Shown piece after piece: positions 43,560 through 52,155 of a stretch of 64,000 nt of DNA. The stretch covers positions 3,654,501-3,718,500 of the forward strand of contig AP018794.1 of the NCBI GenBank assembly GCA_009731425.1, written 5' to 3'. Within the stretch, counting starts at the first letter, position 1, and each line of letters opens with the position of its first letter. The notes beneath the pieces were generated by a model that was not told where the DNA came from, did not search any database, and saw nothing but the letters and a program-made list of their open reading frames with translations. Made by a program: the position numbers and the translations under genes. Source of the DNA: Lachnospiraceae bacterium KM106-2 (lineage in GTDB: Bacteria > Bacillota > Clostridia > Lachnospirales > Lachnospiraceae).

Positions 43560-45113
43560 ATGAAGAAGTTTAAGTATCTTGTGTTCGCGCTTATTGCTGT
43601 TTTGGCTGTTGGAATTTTTGGAACAATGGCATATCGTGTATATGCTGACACAGATGACAATAAGATTTGCAATGGTGTCTATATAGAATCTGTTGATATC
43701 AGTGGAATGACAAAAGAGCAGGCACAAAACGCAATTGATAAGTATGTGAAAGAATTAAATGATAAAACACTTACAGTAGATGTAGATGGCAACAAAGTAG
43801 AAGCTACATTTAAGGAGTTAGGTTTTGGCGTAGCAGATAATGACTATGCTGAAAAAGCTTTAGAAGTTGGAAAGACAGGAAATTTAATTAAGCGTTATAA
43901 AGAGTTAAAAGATATCGAGAAAAAGAATCTCGTATATAATTTAGAGTTTACATTTGATAAAAAGCTTGTAGAAGAGTTTGTGAATACTAAGTGTGGAAAA
44001 TATAATATTGAAGCACAGAATGCAACTATGACGAGACGAAATGGATCATTTGTAATTACACAAGAGAAAAATGGTCGTGAAATTGTCGTAGATGATACGA
44101 TTAAAAAAATCAATAGTAGTATTTCTTCAAAATGGGACAAGAAAGATGTATCGGTATCAGCGGTAATGAATAACTCTGTTCCTAAATATAAGAAAGCTGA
44201 TTTAGAAGAATGTAACGATGTATTGGGAACATTCTCAACTACTTATCATGATTCTAGTGCAAATAGAGCCAATAACCTTGCTAATGGGGCGAAGTTGATC
44301 AATGGTGCTATTATTTATCCAGGCGAAACATTCTCGGCTTATGCATACTTGAATCCGTTTACAGCTGAAAATGGATATACAACAGCAGGAGCTTACAATC
44401 AAGGTAAGGTTGTAGACAGTATCGGCGGAGGAGTATGTCAGGTATCTACTACATTATACAATGCAGCATTACATGCTGAACTTGAGATTGCAGAGAGAGC
44501 ACCTCATTCTATGGCGGTATCTTATGTAAGACCTGCGATGGATGCAGCGATTGCTGGAACGTATAAGGATTTAAAACTTAAGAACAATCAAGAGACACCA
44601 GTATATATCGAAGCATATACATCAGGAAGAACGATCACTTTTACGATTTACGGTAAAGAGACAAGAGCTTCAAATCGTACGATCAAGTTTGAAAGTGAAA
44701 CAGTTCAGACCATTCAACCAGGTAAGGAAGTTGTAACGAAAGATAAGACGCTTCCAGAAGGCTATCGTAAAGTTACGCAGTCAGCTCATGTTGGATATAA
44801 AGCTAATTTCTATAAAATCGTTTATGTTGATGGCGTTCAAGTAGAACGTATCAAACTCAATTCAAGTTCTTATGCAGCAGAGCCAGCTTATGTAACAGTT
44901 GGTACTAAGAAAAAAGAAGAAGAGAAAAAAGACGAAGATAGCGACAATAAAGATAAAGACAAAGATAATGATAAAGATAAAGACGAAGATGATGATAAGA
45001 AAGAGAACAGTACGCCAAAACCATCGGCAACGGCAAGACCAACAGCAACACCAACGGTAACGCCAACACCTGTTCCAACACAACAATCAGATCAAAGTCA
45101 AGACGGACAATAA
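43560..45113 (+). CDS. VanW family protein with peptidoglycan-binding domain
   Basis: A 517-residue exported protein: N-terminal signal anchor (FKYLVFALIAVLAVGIFGTMAY), two PG_binding_4-like modules (~40-210), a VanW domain (NPFTAENGYTTAGAYNQGK and IGGGVCQVSTTLYNAALHA, ~240-370), then a G5-like module (TVQTIQPGKEVVTKDKTLPEG). The tail is low complexity: a Lys/Asp/Glu run followed by Pro-Thr-rich repeats. VanW proteins are often near vancomycin genes but the role is unknown; no van genes are here. The ATG at 43560 follows AAAGGGG. TTGTCA-N17-TATGGT at 43482-43510 may be the promoter. Confidence 0.9.
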   Translation: MKKFKYLVFALIAVLAVGIFGTMAYRVYADTDDNKICNGVYIESVDISGMTKEQAQNAIDKYVKELNDKTLTVDVDGNKVEATFKELGFGVADNDYAEKALEVGKTGNLIKRYKELKDIEKKNLVYNLEFTFDKKLVEEFVNTKCGKYNIEAQNATMTRRNGSFVITQEKNGREIVVDDTIKKINSSISSKWDKKDVSVSAVMNNSVPKYKKADLEECNDVLGTFSTTYHDSSANRANNLANGAKLINGAIIYPGETFSAYAYLNPFTAENGYTTAGAYNQGKVVDSIGGGVCQVSTTLYNAALHAELEIAERAPHSMAVSYVRPAMDAAIAGTYKDLKLKNNQETPVYIEAYTSGRTITFTIYGKETRASNRTIKFESETVQTIQPGKEVVTKDKTLPEGYRKVTQSAHVGYKANFYKIVYVDGVQVERIKLNSSSYAAEPAYVTVGTKKKEEEKKDEDSDNKDKDKDNDKDKDEDDDKKENSTPKPSATARPTATPTVTPTPVPTQQSDQSQDGQ

Positions 45114-45120
45114 TTTAATT

Positions 45121-45168
45121 CGAAGGATGATCTCATAGCATTTTAGTGAGATTATCCTTCGCTTTCCG
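45121..45168 (+). terminator. Terminator of the VanW gene
   Basis: CGAAGGAT-ATCTCA arms pair with TGAGAT-ATCCTTCG, with one internal mismatch and a 12-base loop; a T-rich tail follows. Confidence 0.75.
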
Positions 45169-45299
45169 TTTATAAGGAAAAATTAATTGAAAAATGCAAT
45201 ATTTTGAAAGAAAGTATTGTAATATTGTATAATATATTATAAATTTATAGTAATCATCTATATCTTATTTCATTTTAGATAGAGTAGGAGCAGTAGGTC

Positions 45300-46301
45300 A
45301 TGAGAGCAGGAAAAGTATCCGAATCCATATTAAAAAGGTCTGTATTTAAGCAGATTCGTCATAGAAGAGAAGAGGTAATTGTTCGTCCAGGAGTAGGAAT
45401 TGATTGTAGTGCAATTCAGCTTGGAGAGGATGAAGTTGTTGTATTGTCAACGGATCCCATCACAGGAACTAAAAGCGAAATTGGGAAATTAGCAATACAA
45501 ATTACAGCAAATGATATTGCAGCAGGCGGTGCGGAGCTGGTTGGTGTAATGCTTAGCATTCTTTTGCCACTAAAAACATCTGAGGCACGTTTGAAGACTT
45601 TGATCAAAGAGTTGGAAGCAGAATGTGCAGCGCTTAATATTGAAATTGCCGGAGGCCATACTGAGGTTACGGCGGCAGTAAATCAACCTGTTATTACAGT
45701 GACAGGAGTGGGTAAGATAAAAAGGGATCAGTTGGACCAGTTATCTGGAATGAAAGCAGATCAAGATATTGTTATGACGAAGTGGGCAGGATTAGAAGGA
45801 ACTGCAATCATAGCGAATGACTTTGAAGAAGAGCTGTTAACAAGATATTCAAAGACATTTATTGACCAAGCAAAAGAATTTATTTCTTCCATCTCCATTC
45901 AAAAAGAGGCAAGAATAGCAAAAGAATTTGAAGTCACTGCAATGCATGATATAACAGAAGGCGGTGTCTTTGGGGCATTATGGGAAATGGCTGCTTCAGC
46001 AAATGTTGGAGTGGAAATTGCGCTGAAGAAGATTCCGTTAAAGCAGCATACTGTCGAGCTTTGCGAATTTTATGATTTGAATCCTTATTTGCTTATATCA
46101 AGTGGGAGTTTGTTGCTATCAACTTATCGTGGGTCAGCACTTGTGGCTGAATTACAGAAACAAGGAATTGAAGCCTGCGTTATCGGAAAAGTAACAAAAG
46201 GACATGAGCGAATTATTATAAATGAGGATGAGGTGAGATACTTAGAGCCACCTAAGTCAGATGAGTTATATAAAGTGGCAGACAAAAGACAAAGAGATTA
46301 A
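45300..46301 (+). CDS. AIR synthase-related protein (HypE/ThiL-like fold)
   Basis: A 333-residue protein of the PurM/HypE/SelD superfamily. The N-terminal domain has VRPGVGIDCSAIQLGEDEVVVLSTDPITGT, with Asp residues for Mg-ATP, and ITANDIAAGGAELVGVMLSILLP. The C-terminal AIRS_C domain has IVMTKWAGLEGTAIIA and AMHDITEGGVFGALWEMA. Members activate carboxyl or carbamoyl groups with ATP. It is not in a hydrogenase locus, so HypE itself is unlikely, and the substrate is open. AGGAG precedes the ATG. cheX begins 11 bp after the stop. Confidence 0.85.
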   Translation: MRAGKVSESILKRSVFKQIRHRREEVIVRPGVGIDCSAIQLGEDEVVVLSTDPITGTKSEIGKLAIQITANDIAAGGAELVGVMLSILLPLKTSEARLKTLIKELEAECAALNIEIAGGHTEVTAAVNQPVITVTGVGKIKRDQLDQLSGMKADQDIVMTKWAGLEGTAIIANDFEEELLTRYSKTFIDQAKEFISSISIQKEARIAKEFEVTAMHDITEGGVFGALWEMAASANVGVEIALKKIPLKQHTVELCEFYDLNPYLLISSGSLLLSTYRGSALVAELQKQGIEACVIGKVTKGHERIIINEDEVRYLEPPKSDELYKVADKRQRD

Positions 46302-46312
46302 GTGGAGGAATT

Positions 46313-46783
46313 ATGGCAGGAGTAAATGCAGAATACATTAACCCGTTTTTAGCAGCATCAACAGAGGTATTAAAAAATATGTGTCAGATCACAACGACAA
46401 TTGGAAAGCCTTTTGTAAAAGAAGGAACATTTCCATGCTATGAATATAATATCTTAATTGGTGTAACTGGAGAAATTAAAGGACAAGTATTAATTACATT
46501 TAATGAGCAGGTAGCGTGTGAAATCGCATCTAAGATGATGATGATGCCCGTTACAGAACTTGATGAAATTTCATTAAGCGCGATCAGCGAATTAGGAAAT
46601 ATGATTCTAGGAAATTCAGCAACTGTATTTTCTTCCAAAGGAGTGTTTGTCGATATTACAACTCCTACCTTAATGAAGGGTAGCGTTGAATTTACAAATA
46701 ATGCAGTCCCAACTATTGCAGTGCCTTTGAAATATGAAGATAAGGTAATTGAACTTAACGTTTCTGTAAAAAAAGCGGACTAG
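46313..46783 (+). CDS. Chemotaxis phosphatase CheX-like protein
   Basis: A 156-residue protein of the CheC/CheX/FliY class. The phosphatase motif E-x2-N appears in AISELGNMILGNSATVF. CheX dimers dephosphorylate CheY-P. No other chemotaxis gene lies within the window, so it may act on another receiver domain; members of this class stand alone in many Clostridia. GGAGG precedes the ATG. It probably shares a transcript with the AIR-synthase-like gene and trmL. Confidence 0.87.
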   Translation: MAGVNAEYINPFLAASTEVLKNMCQITTTIGKPFVKEGTFPCYEYNILIGVTGEIKGQVLITFNEQVACEIASKMMMMPVTELDEISLSAISELGNMILGNSATVFSSKGVFVDITTPTLMKGSVEFTNNAVPTIAVPLKYEDKVIELNVSVKKAD

Positions 46784-46799
46784 AAAAAGGTGATTAGTT

Positions 46800-47297
46800 A
46801 TGATGAATATTGTTTTATTAGAACCCGAAATACCAGCCAATACAGGTAATATAGGCAGAACATGCGTTGCTGCCGGAGCAAAGTTACATTTGATTGAACC
46901 ATTAGGATTTAGTATCAATGAGAAGGCAGTAAAACGTGCCGGTCTTGATTACTGGGATCAGTTAGATGTAACCGTATATGAATCCTATGAAGATTTCTTG
47001 GAACGTAATCCAGGTGCTAAGATTTATATGGCGACAACAAAAGCTCAACATGTATATTCTGATGTTAAGTATGAGGAAAATGCATTTATTATGTTTGGCA
47101 AGGAAAGTGCAGGTATTCCGGAAAATATTCTTCTTCAAAATAAAGAAAACTGTATGCGTATTCCAATGATCGGAGATGTTCGTTCTTTGAATCTAGGTAA
47201 TTCGGTTGCAATTGTTCTTTATGAAGCAATACGTCAGCATAATTTCTCACATATGACATTAGAAGGTCATCTTCATCACCATTCATGGAATGAATAG
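46800..47297 (+). CDS. trmL: tRNA (cytidine(34)-2'-O)-methyltransferase
   Basis: A SPOUT-class enzyme that 2'-O-methylates the wobble base of tRNA-Leu isoacceptors. The 165-residue product has the family motifs IVLLEPEIPANTGNIGRTC, LIEPLGFSI, DYWDQLDV, IMFGKESAGIPENIL and the knot region IPMIGDVRSLNLGNSVAIVLYEA. The ATG at 46800 (or the next at 46803) follows AAAAGGTG. A terminator follows 6 bp after the stop. Confidence 0.95.
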   Translation: MMNIVLLEPEIPANTGNIGRTCVAAGAKLHLIEPLGFSINEKAVKRAGLDYWDQLDVTVYESYEDFLERNPGAKIYMATTKAQHVYSDVKYEENAFIMFGKESAGIPENILLQNKENCMRIPMIGDVRSLNLGNSVAIVLYEAIRQHNFSHMTLEGHLHHHSWNE

Positions 47298-47302
47298 GAT
47301 AT

Positions 47303-47343
47303 AAAAAGCCTTTCACAGATAGTAACTGTGAAAGGCTTTTTTA
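47303..47343. terminator. Bidirectional terminator after trmL
   Basis: AAAAGCCTTTCACAG pairs with CTGTGAAAGGCTTTT over a short loop, with T-run on the plus side and A-run reading as T-run on the minus side, serving also the convergent histidine kinase gene. Confidence 0.9.
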
Positions 47344-48753
47344 GTCGTTAGCCATTGGAAGGGAGAAGACAAATTCAGTGCCGGCTCCTTCGGTGCTAAC
47401 TACATTTATATTTTCATTATGTGCATTAATGATCTCTTTTACAATAGAAAGACCAAGGCCGGTTCCTTTCTTATCTTTTCCACGTGATGGATCAGATTTA
47501 TAAAAACGATCCCAGATCTTTGTGATACTTTCTTTTGGAATTCCTTCCCCATGATCTTTGACAGCGATAAAGATCTTATCGTTTCGTTCTCTTGTAGTAA
47601 TCTTAATAGAAGAGTTACTATGACTAAATTTAATGGCGTTATCTAGTAAGTTATAGAGCACTTGCTGAATACGTCCCATATCAGCGGATACAGGCATATC
47701 TTTTTCTGAAAACTCTAATATGACTTTGATCTTCTTCTTGATACAGGTGCCTTCGAAGCTGGCAACGGTTGATTTAATGATCTCATTCACATTAAAGATT
47801 GAGATATCTAAAAGCATTCCTTTATTATCAAAAGTATTTAGAGAAAGTAGATTTGAAGTTAATTTATTTAAGCGTTCGGCCTCAAATAGAATAATTTCTA
47901 AATAATGATCTTGATTTTCATAAGGAATCGTTCCATCTAACATGGCTTCTGCATAACCCTTGATCGAAGTTAATGGAGAACGGAAATCATGTGAGATATT
48001 TGCGATGAATTTTTTCTGATAAGCTTCCTGATTATTCATTTCGCTGGCCATATATTCAATGGTATTACCCAGATCATGAAATTCATCATGACTCTTTAAA
48101 TTCAGCTTGTAATCATAATTGCCGCCAGTATATTCAATAGCAGCCTGTTTAAGCTTTCGAAGTGGGTAAACAGTAATAATGTAAAGGTAAATGAATAGGA
48201 TGATCAGTACCAAGCCTAAAATGAGAAGACAGATATTAATTACATTGGTAACTAATATGGTATCGTCTGTTAGGGAACTATTCGGAAGGAACATCATCAC
48301 ATAAGCTTTTACTTTATAGTTTACTATTACGCTGCTTGTAACAGAAAGTACAGGCTCATCAAAGTAAGCAGGGAGTGATAAATTCTCTATGTTGGTATTA
48401 GTAAGCAGGGAACTGTCTAGAGTTTTGACATTGATTTTCTGATCATCTTCCAAGCTATTTCTTGTGTCACATAGGAGCGTTCCATCTGCATTTACTAACC
48501 AGATACGAGTACCTAAATATTCATCGATTGCGATCAATTGCCTTCTAAGGCTATGCAAGGAGAGGTCATTTACATAATAATCACTGGCATACTTCTTGCA
48601 GATAAGTTCTGCCTCGCTGTATAAAGATGTTTTTTTCTGCTGAATGATTTCATTACGTATGGAGTTCTTGCCATATGTATTTAGGAAAATAAACATGGCA
48701 AGGATAATAAAAAGAAAGCAGAGTGTAAATTTTTTTCCGATGGATTGTTTCAT
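47341..48753 (-). CDS. Sensor histidine kinase
   Basis: A 470-residue membrane kinase: helix 1 (~10-28), extracellular sensor region (~30-165), helix 2 (~168-193), HAMP (~195-245), HisKA with the phospho-accepting His255 in FIANISHDFRSPLTS, and HATPase_c with N-box NLLDNAIKFSH, G1 DHGEGIPKE and G2 GTGLGLSIVKEI. Its partner is the OmpR-type regulator directly upstream (20 bp), and both follow mutS2. The signal sensed cannot be told; the sensor region has no recognised domain. Confidence 0.93.
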   Translation of the reverse strand: MKQSIGKKFTLCFLFIILAMFIFLNTYGKNSIRNEIIQQKKTSLYSEAELICKKYASDYYVNDLSLHSLRRQLIAIDEYLGTRIWLVNADGTLLCDTRNSLEDDQKINVKTLDSSLLTNTNIENLSLPAYFDEPVLSVTSSVIVNYKVKAYVMMFLPNSSLTDDTILVTNVINICLLILGLVLIILFIYLYIITVYPLRKLKQAAIEYTGGNYDYKLNLKSHDEFHDLGNTIEYMASEMNNQEAYQKKFIANISHDFRSPLTSIKGYAEAMLDGTIPYENQDHYLEIILFEAERLNKLTSNLLSLNTFDNKGMLLDISIFNVNEIIKSTVASFEGTCIKKKIKVILEFSEKDMPVSADMGRIQQVLYNLLDNAIKFSHSNSSIKITTRERNDKIFIAVKDHGEGIPKESITKIWDRFYKSDPSRGKDKKGTGLGLSIVKEIINAHNENINVVSTEGAGTEFVFSLPMAND

Positions 48754-48773
48754 GAAACCCTCTCCTTTCTAGC

Positions 48774-49496
48774 TTATTTTACCTCGAATTTATATCCGAT
48801 CCCCCATACGGTAGCAAGCCCCCACTGATCATGATCTTTGATCTTTTCGCGAAGACGTTTGATATGAACATCTACGGTTCTGGTATCACCGATATATTCA
48901 TAGCCCCAGATATGATCGAGAAGCTGTTCTCTTGTAAATACTTGATTAGGATGAGAGGCCAGGAAGTAGAAGAGTTCTAATTCCTTTGGCGGCATCTCTA
49001 TATTTGCATCATTGTAGATAACAGAATAGTTTGAAATATTAATGATAAGATCCTGATATTCTACGAATTCTCCAGTTTGGGCTGGTGCACTTTCTTTTAC
49101 AGTAGCGATCGCAGGTTCCGTAACGGGATGGAAACGTCGTAAGACAGCCTTTACTCGAGCTACAAGTTCTTTGGAATCAAACGGCTTGATAATATAGTCA
49201 TCGGAACCTAATTCTAGACCAAGTACTTTATCGAATATTTCACCTTTTGCAGACAACATGATAATAGGAACATTGGACTGCTTTCGAATCTCACGGCAGA
49301 CTTCATAGCCATCGATCCCAGGAAGCATCAAGTCTAAAAGAATAAGATTCGGCTCATAAGTCTTGAACGCTTCAATTGCAGCTTCTCCATCATTTACAAT
49401 GTGAGTATCAAAACACTCTTTGATCAAATAAAGAGAGATTAGTTCTGCAATATTGGTATCATCATCTACAATTAATATTTTTTGTTTGGTAGCCAT
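48774..49496 (-). CDS. OmpR/PhoB-family response regulator
   Basis: A 240-residue regulator: receiver domain (~7-120) with acidic pocket VDDD (residues 10-13), phospho-accepting Asp55 in LILLDLMLPG, and Lys in YIIKPFD; linker (~125-150); then winged-helix DNA-binding domain with ELFYFLASHPNQVFTREQL and GYEYIGDTRTVDVHIKRLREK. It pairs with the kinase 20 bp downstream. The promoter is probably shared with mutS2, since only 30 bp lie between. Confidence 0.95.
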   Translation of the reverse strand: MATKQKILIVDDDTNIAELISLYLIKECFDTHIVNDGEAAIEAFKTYEPNLILLDLMLPGIDGYEVCREIRKQSNVPIIMLSAKGEIFDKVLGLELGSDDYIIKPFDSKELVARVKAVLRRFHPVTEPAIATVKESAPAQTGEFVEYQDLIINISNYSVIYNDANIEMPPKELELFYFLASHPNQVFTREQLLDHIWGYEYIGDTRTVDVHIKRLREKIKDHDQWGLATVWGIGYKFEVK

Positions 49497-49526
49497 AGGA
49501 CCATCCTTTCTAATTCCCTTTGGTGC

Positions 49527-51905
49527 TTATTTGAATTCTACGATGGTTGCTCCACCGCTACCTTCACCTAAGCCGCCAAGGCGGAATGATTTTACGTACT
49601 TCGTACGTTTTAACTGGTTGTGTACAGCAGTCTTTAGTGCTCCGGTACCTCGACCATGAATAATAGTAACTTGTGCAAGATGTGCAAGATAAGCATCATC
49701 TAGGTATTTATCTAGGATAGCGATTCCCTCATCCACTGTCTTTCCAATAATGTTGAGTTCGGGACTGATGTGTGCTGATTTATTCATTTTGATCTTACCG
49801 CTTCCGGTACGTTTTAAGTTAGGAGCTGTAATCACTTCTTCGTCGATCAATTCCAGATCGCTGATATTTACTTGGGAACGAAGAATTCCCATTTGAACGA
49901 AGAGATCTCCTTTTGCATTAGGAAGTGTACTTACGGTACCTTTTAGATTAAGGCTCAAGACAAATACGGCATCACCTAATTTGAAGTCAGAAGCTTTATT
50001 TGCTTTCTTTGGTTTGTTCTTTGATTTAAGCGCAAGTTTTGATTCTGCATCAGATAAATGTTTACGAAGAGAATTACGCTGTTGTTCCATCTCTTTTTGT
50101 AAGCCGCTGTCTTTGGACCATTTGTTGTATTTTTTAATCGTATCATCAGCATAGTCCTTAGCATTTTGAAGAATCTCTCGTGCCTCTTCATTTGCCTGAC
50201 GTAAGATCTTATCTTTGGACACATTGATCTTTTCTGTTTTTTCTTTTAATTCTTGTTTTAACTGTTCGATCTCATCTTTGTAAGAAGCGATTTGTTCGCG
50301 CTCTTTTTCAATGACAGAACGGTTATGCTCTAAATCAGATAATAGATCTTCGAAGCTTTTATCTTGACTGTCGATCTGTTTCTTTGCGTTTTCAATAATG
50401 TCGTCGGTTAGACCGAGTTTACTTGAAATAGCGAAGGCATTACTTTTTCCAGGAATACCGATCAATAGGCGGTAAGTAGGACGAAGTGTCTCAACATCAA
50501 ATTCACAGCATGCATTTTCAACCCCTGAGGTGGTTAACGCATAGACCTTTAATTCACTATAATGAGTTGTTGCCATTGTGCGGGCGCCAAGTTCATGTAA
50601 ATGATTTAATATAGCGATCGCAAGAGCAGCACCTTCGGTTGGATCAGTTCCGGCGCCTAGTTCATCAAAAAGACATAGAGAATTGGCGGTTGCATTTTCT
50701 AAGATGCGTACAGTATTGGTCATATGAGAAGAGAAGGTACTTAAGCTCTGTTCAATACTTTGTTCATCACCGATATCAGCATAGACTTCTTCAAATACGG
50801 AGAGTTCAGAACCATCAAATGCTGGTATATGAAGGCCGGATTGTCCCATTAATGTGAATAAGCCCACTGTTTTAAGAGAAACGGTTTTACCACCGGTATT
50901 TGGTCCGGTAACAACAAGAAGATCAAAGTCTTTTCCAAGATAGATATCGATAGGAACGACTTTCTTGCTATCAATTAATGGATGGCGACCTTTCTTGATA
51001 TTAATATATCCGTTTGTATTAAAGAATGGTTCGCTTGCTTTCATCTTCTGGCTTAGTCTTGCGCGAGCAAAGATAAAATCAAGGGATACTAATATTTCGA
51101 GATCTCGTTTGATCGCTTCTGCATCTACATTAATGAGATTACTTAACTCGGCTAGAATACGTTCAATTTCTTCTTGTTCTTTGATTGCAAGTTCACGCAG
51201 ATCATTGTTTAGTTTTACAACTGACATTGGCTCGATGAAGAGAGTGGAACCAGTACTGGATTGATCATGGATCATTCCTTGAAATTGTCCGCGATATTCT
51301 TGCTTAACAGGAATACAGTATCTTCCGTTACGCATTGTGATCAGGGATTCTTGTAACATCGTTCTTGCAGACTGAGAGCTAACGATCTGATTCAATTGCT
51401 CATGCACACGATCATTTGTAATGCGGATGGAACGACGAATCGATCTTAAATTTGGACTCGCATCATCACTGATTTCCTCTTCTGAGATAATGCAGCGCTT
51501 GATTTCGTTATTAAGTGGAGAGAGTGGCTCTAACTCTTCGAATAAGGCATCAATAGAAGTGCTAGCTTCTTCCTCGTTTTCTTTACGGCCATAATGTTTG
51601 ACGCGTAACGCAACATCAAGAACGGAGCTAACATTTAGGATCTCTTGAATGCTAAGAGTTGAACCAATATCTAGTCTCATAAGAGAAGAACGGATATCTC
51701 TTGTTCCGGAAAAGGAGATACTTCCTTTTTGGAAAAGTCGACTGAGGGCCTCACTTGTCTCTTTTTGCATTTTTTCAATGACAGATAAGTCTGTCGATGG
51801 TTTTAATTTATGACATAATTCCTTTGCCATTGGAGAGGCTGCAAGGTCTGTTAATTGATCTAATATTTTATTGAATTCTAATGTGTTTAATGCTTTTTGA
51901 TTCAT
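49527..51905 (-). CDS. mutS2: Endonuclease MutS2
   Basis: A 792-residue MutS2, which in B. subtilis acts on collided ribosomes and in other species suppresses recombination. It has the MutS core and ATPase (Walker A VTGPNTGGKT, ~335; Walker B LCLFDELGAGTDPTEGAA), a long coiled coil with KOW-like region (~510-680), and a C-terminal Smr nuclease domain with IIHGRGTGALKTAV (~755). Length is typical. AGGAT precedes the ATG on the minus strand. It is the first gene of an operon with the two-component system. Confidence 0.96.
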   Translation of the reverse strand: MNQKALNTLEFNKILDQLTDLAASPMAKELCHKLKPSTDLSVIEKMQKETSEALSRLFQKGSISFSGTRDIRSSLMRLDIGSTLSIQEILNVSSVLDVALRVKHYGRKENEEEASTSIDALFEELEPLSPLNNEIKRCIISEEEISDDASPNLRSIRRSIRITNDRVHEQLNQIVSSQSARTMLQESLITMRNGRYCIPVKQEYRGQFQGMIHDQSSTGSTLFIEPMSVVKLNNDLRELAIKEQEEIERILAELSNLINVDAEAIKRDLEILVSLDFIFARARLSQKMKASEPFFNTNGYINIKKGRHPLIDSKKVVPIDIYLGKDFDLLVVTGPNTGGKTVSLKTVGLFTLMGQSGLHIPAFDGSELSVFEEVYADIGDEQSIEQSLSTFSSHMTNTVRILENATANSLCLFDELGAGTDPTEGAALAIAILNHLHELGARTMATTHYSELKVYALTTSGVENACCEFDVETLRPTYRLLIGIPGKSNAFAISSKLGLTDDIIENAKKQIDSQDKSFEDLLSDLEHNRSVIEKEREQIASYKDEIEQLKQELKEKTEKINVSKDKILRQANEEAREILQNAKDYADDTIKKYNKWSKDSGLQKEMEQQRNSLRKHLSDAESKLALKSKNKPKKANKASDFKLGDAVFVLSLNLKGTVSTLPNAKGDLFVQMGILRSQVNISDLELIDEEVITAPNLKRTGSGKIKMNKSAHISPELNIIGKTVDEGIAILDKYLDDAYLAHLAQVTIIHGRGTGALKTAVHNQLKRTKYVKSFRLGGLGEGSGGATIVEFK

Positions 51906-52155
51906 GACAGGATCCTTTCCTGAATAAATTTTGTTTCCTATACTGAATATATTTTACCTTATTTACTGTGAAAATAAAACATTTTTATGTTATACTATAT
52001 TCTGAGTTTGTTATACAGTAAATCCCTTTGTTTTTGTTTACAAACTATTCATATACTGTTCATATATAGATGATAAAATGGTATTTAAGTTTAAATAGCA
52101 GGGATTGTGTAACTATTTAGTCAAATAAGACAACAGATACATAAAGGAGAATCTT
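51906..52155. other. Divergent promoter region, no gene
   Basis: This 250-bp AT-rich gap separates mutS2 (minus) from the HtrA-like gene (plus). It must hold promoters for both. On the plus strand an extended -10 candidate (TGATAAAAT, 52069-52077) is visible without a convincing -35. Nothing else stands out. Confidence 0.4.

Noticed and set aside
44862..45086. Minus-strand frame rich in Trp, Cys and Arg
   Set aside because: It is the complement of the low-complexity Lys/Asp and Pro/Thr tail of the VanW protein.
43560..45113. Vancomycin resistance gene
   Set aside because: VanW-domain proteins are common in Clostridia; none of the van ligase, dehydrogenase or dipeptidase genes is present.
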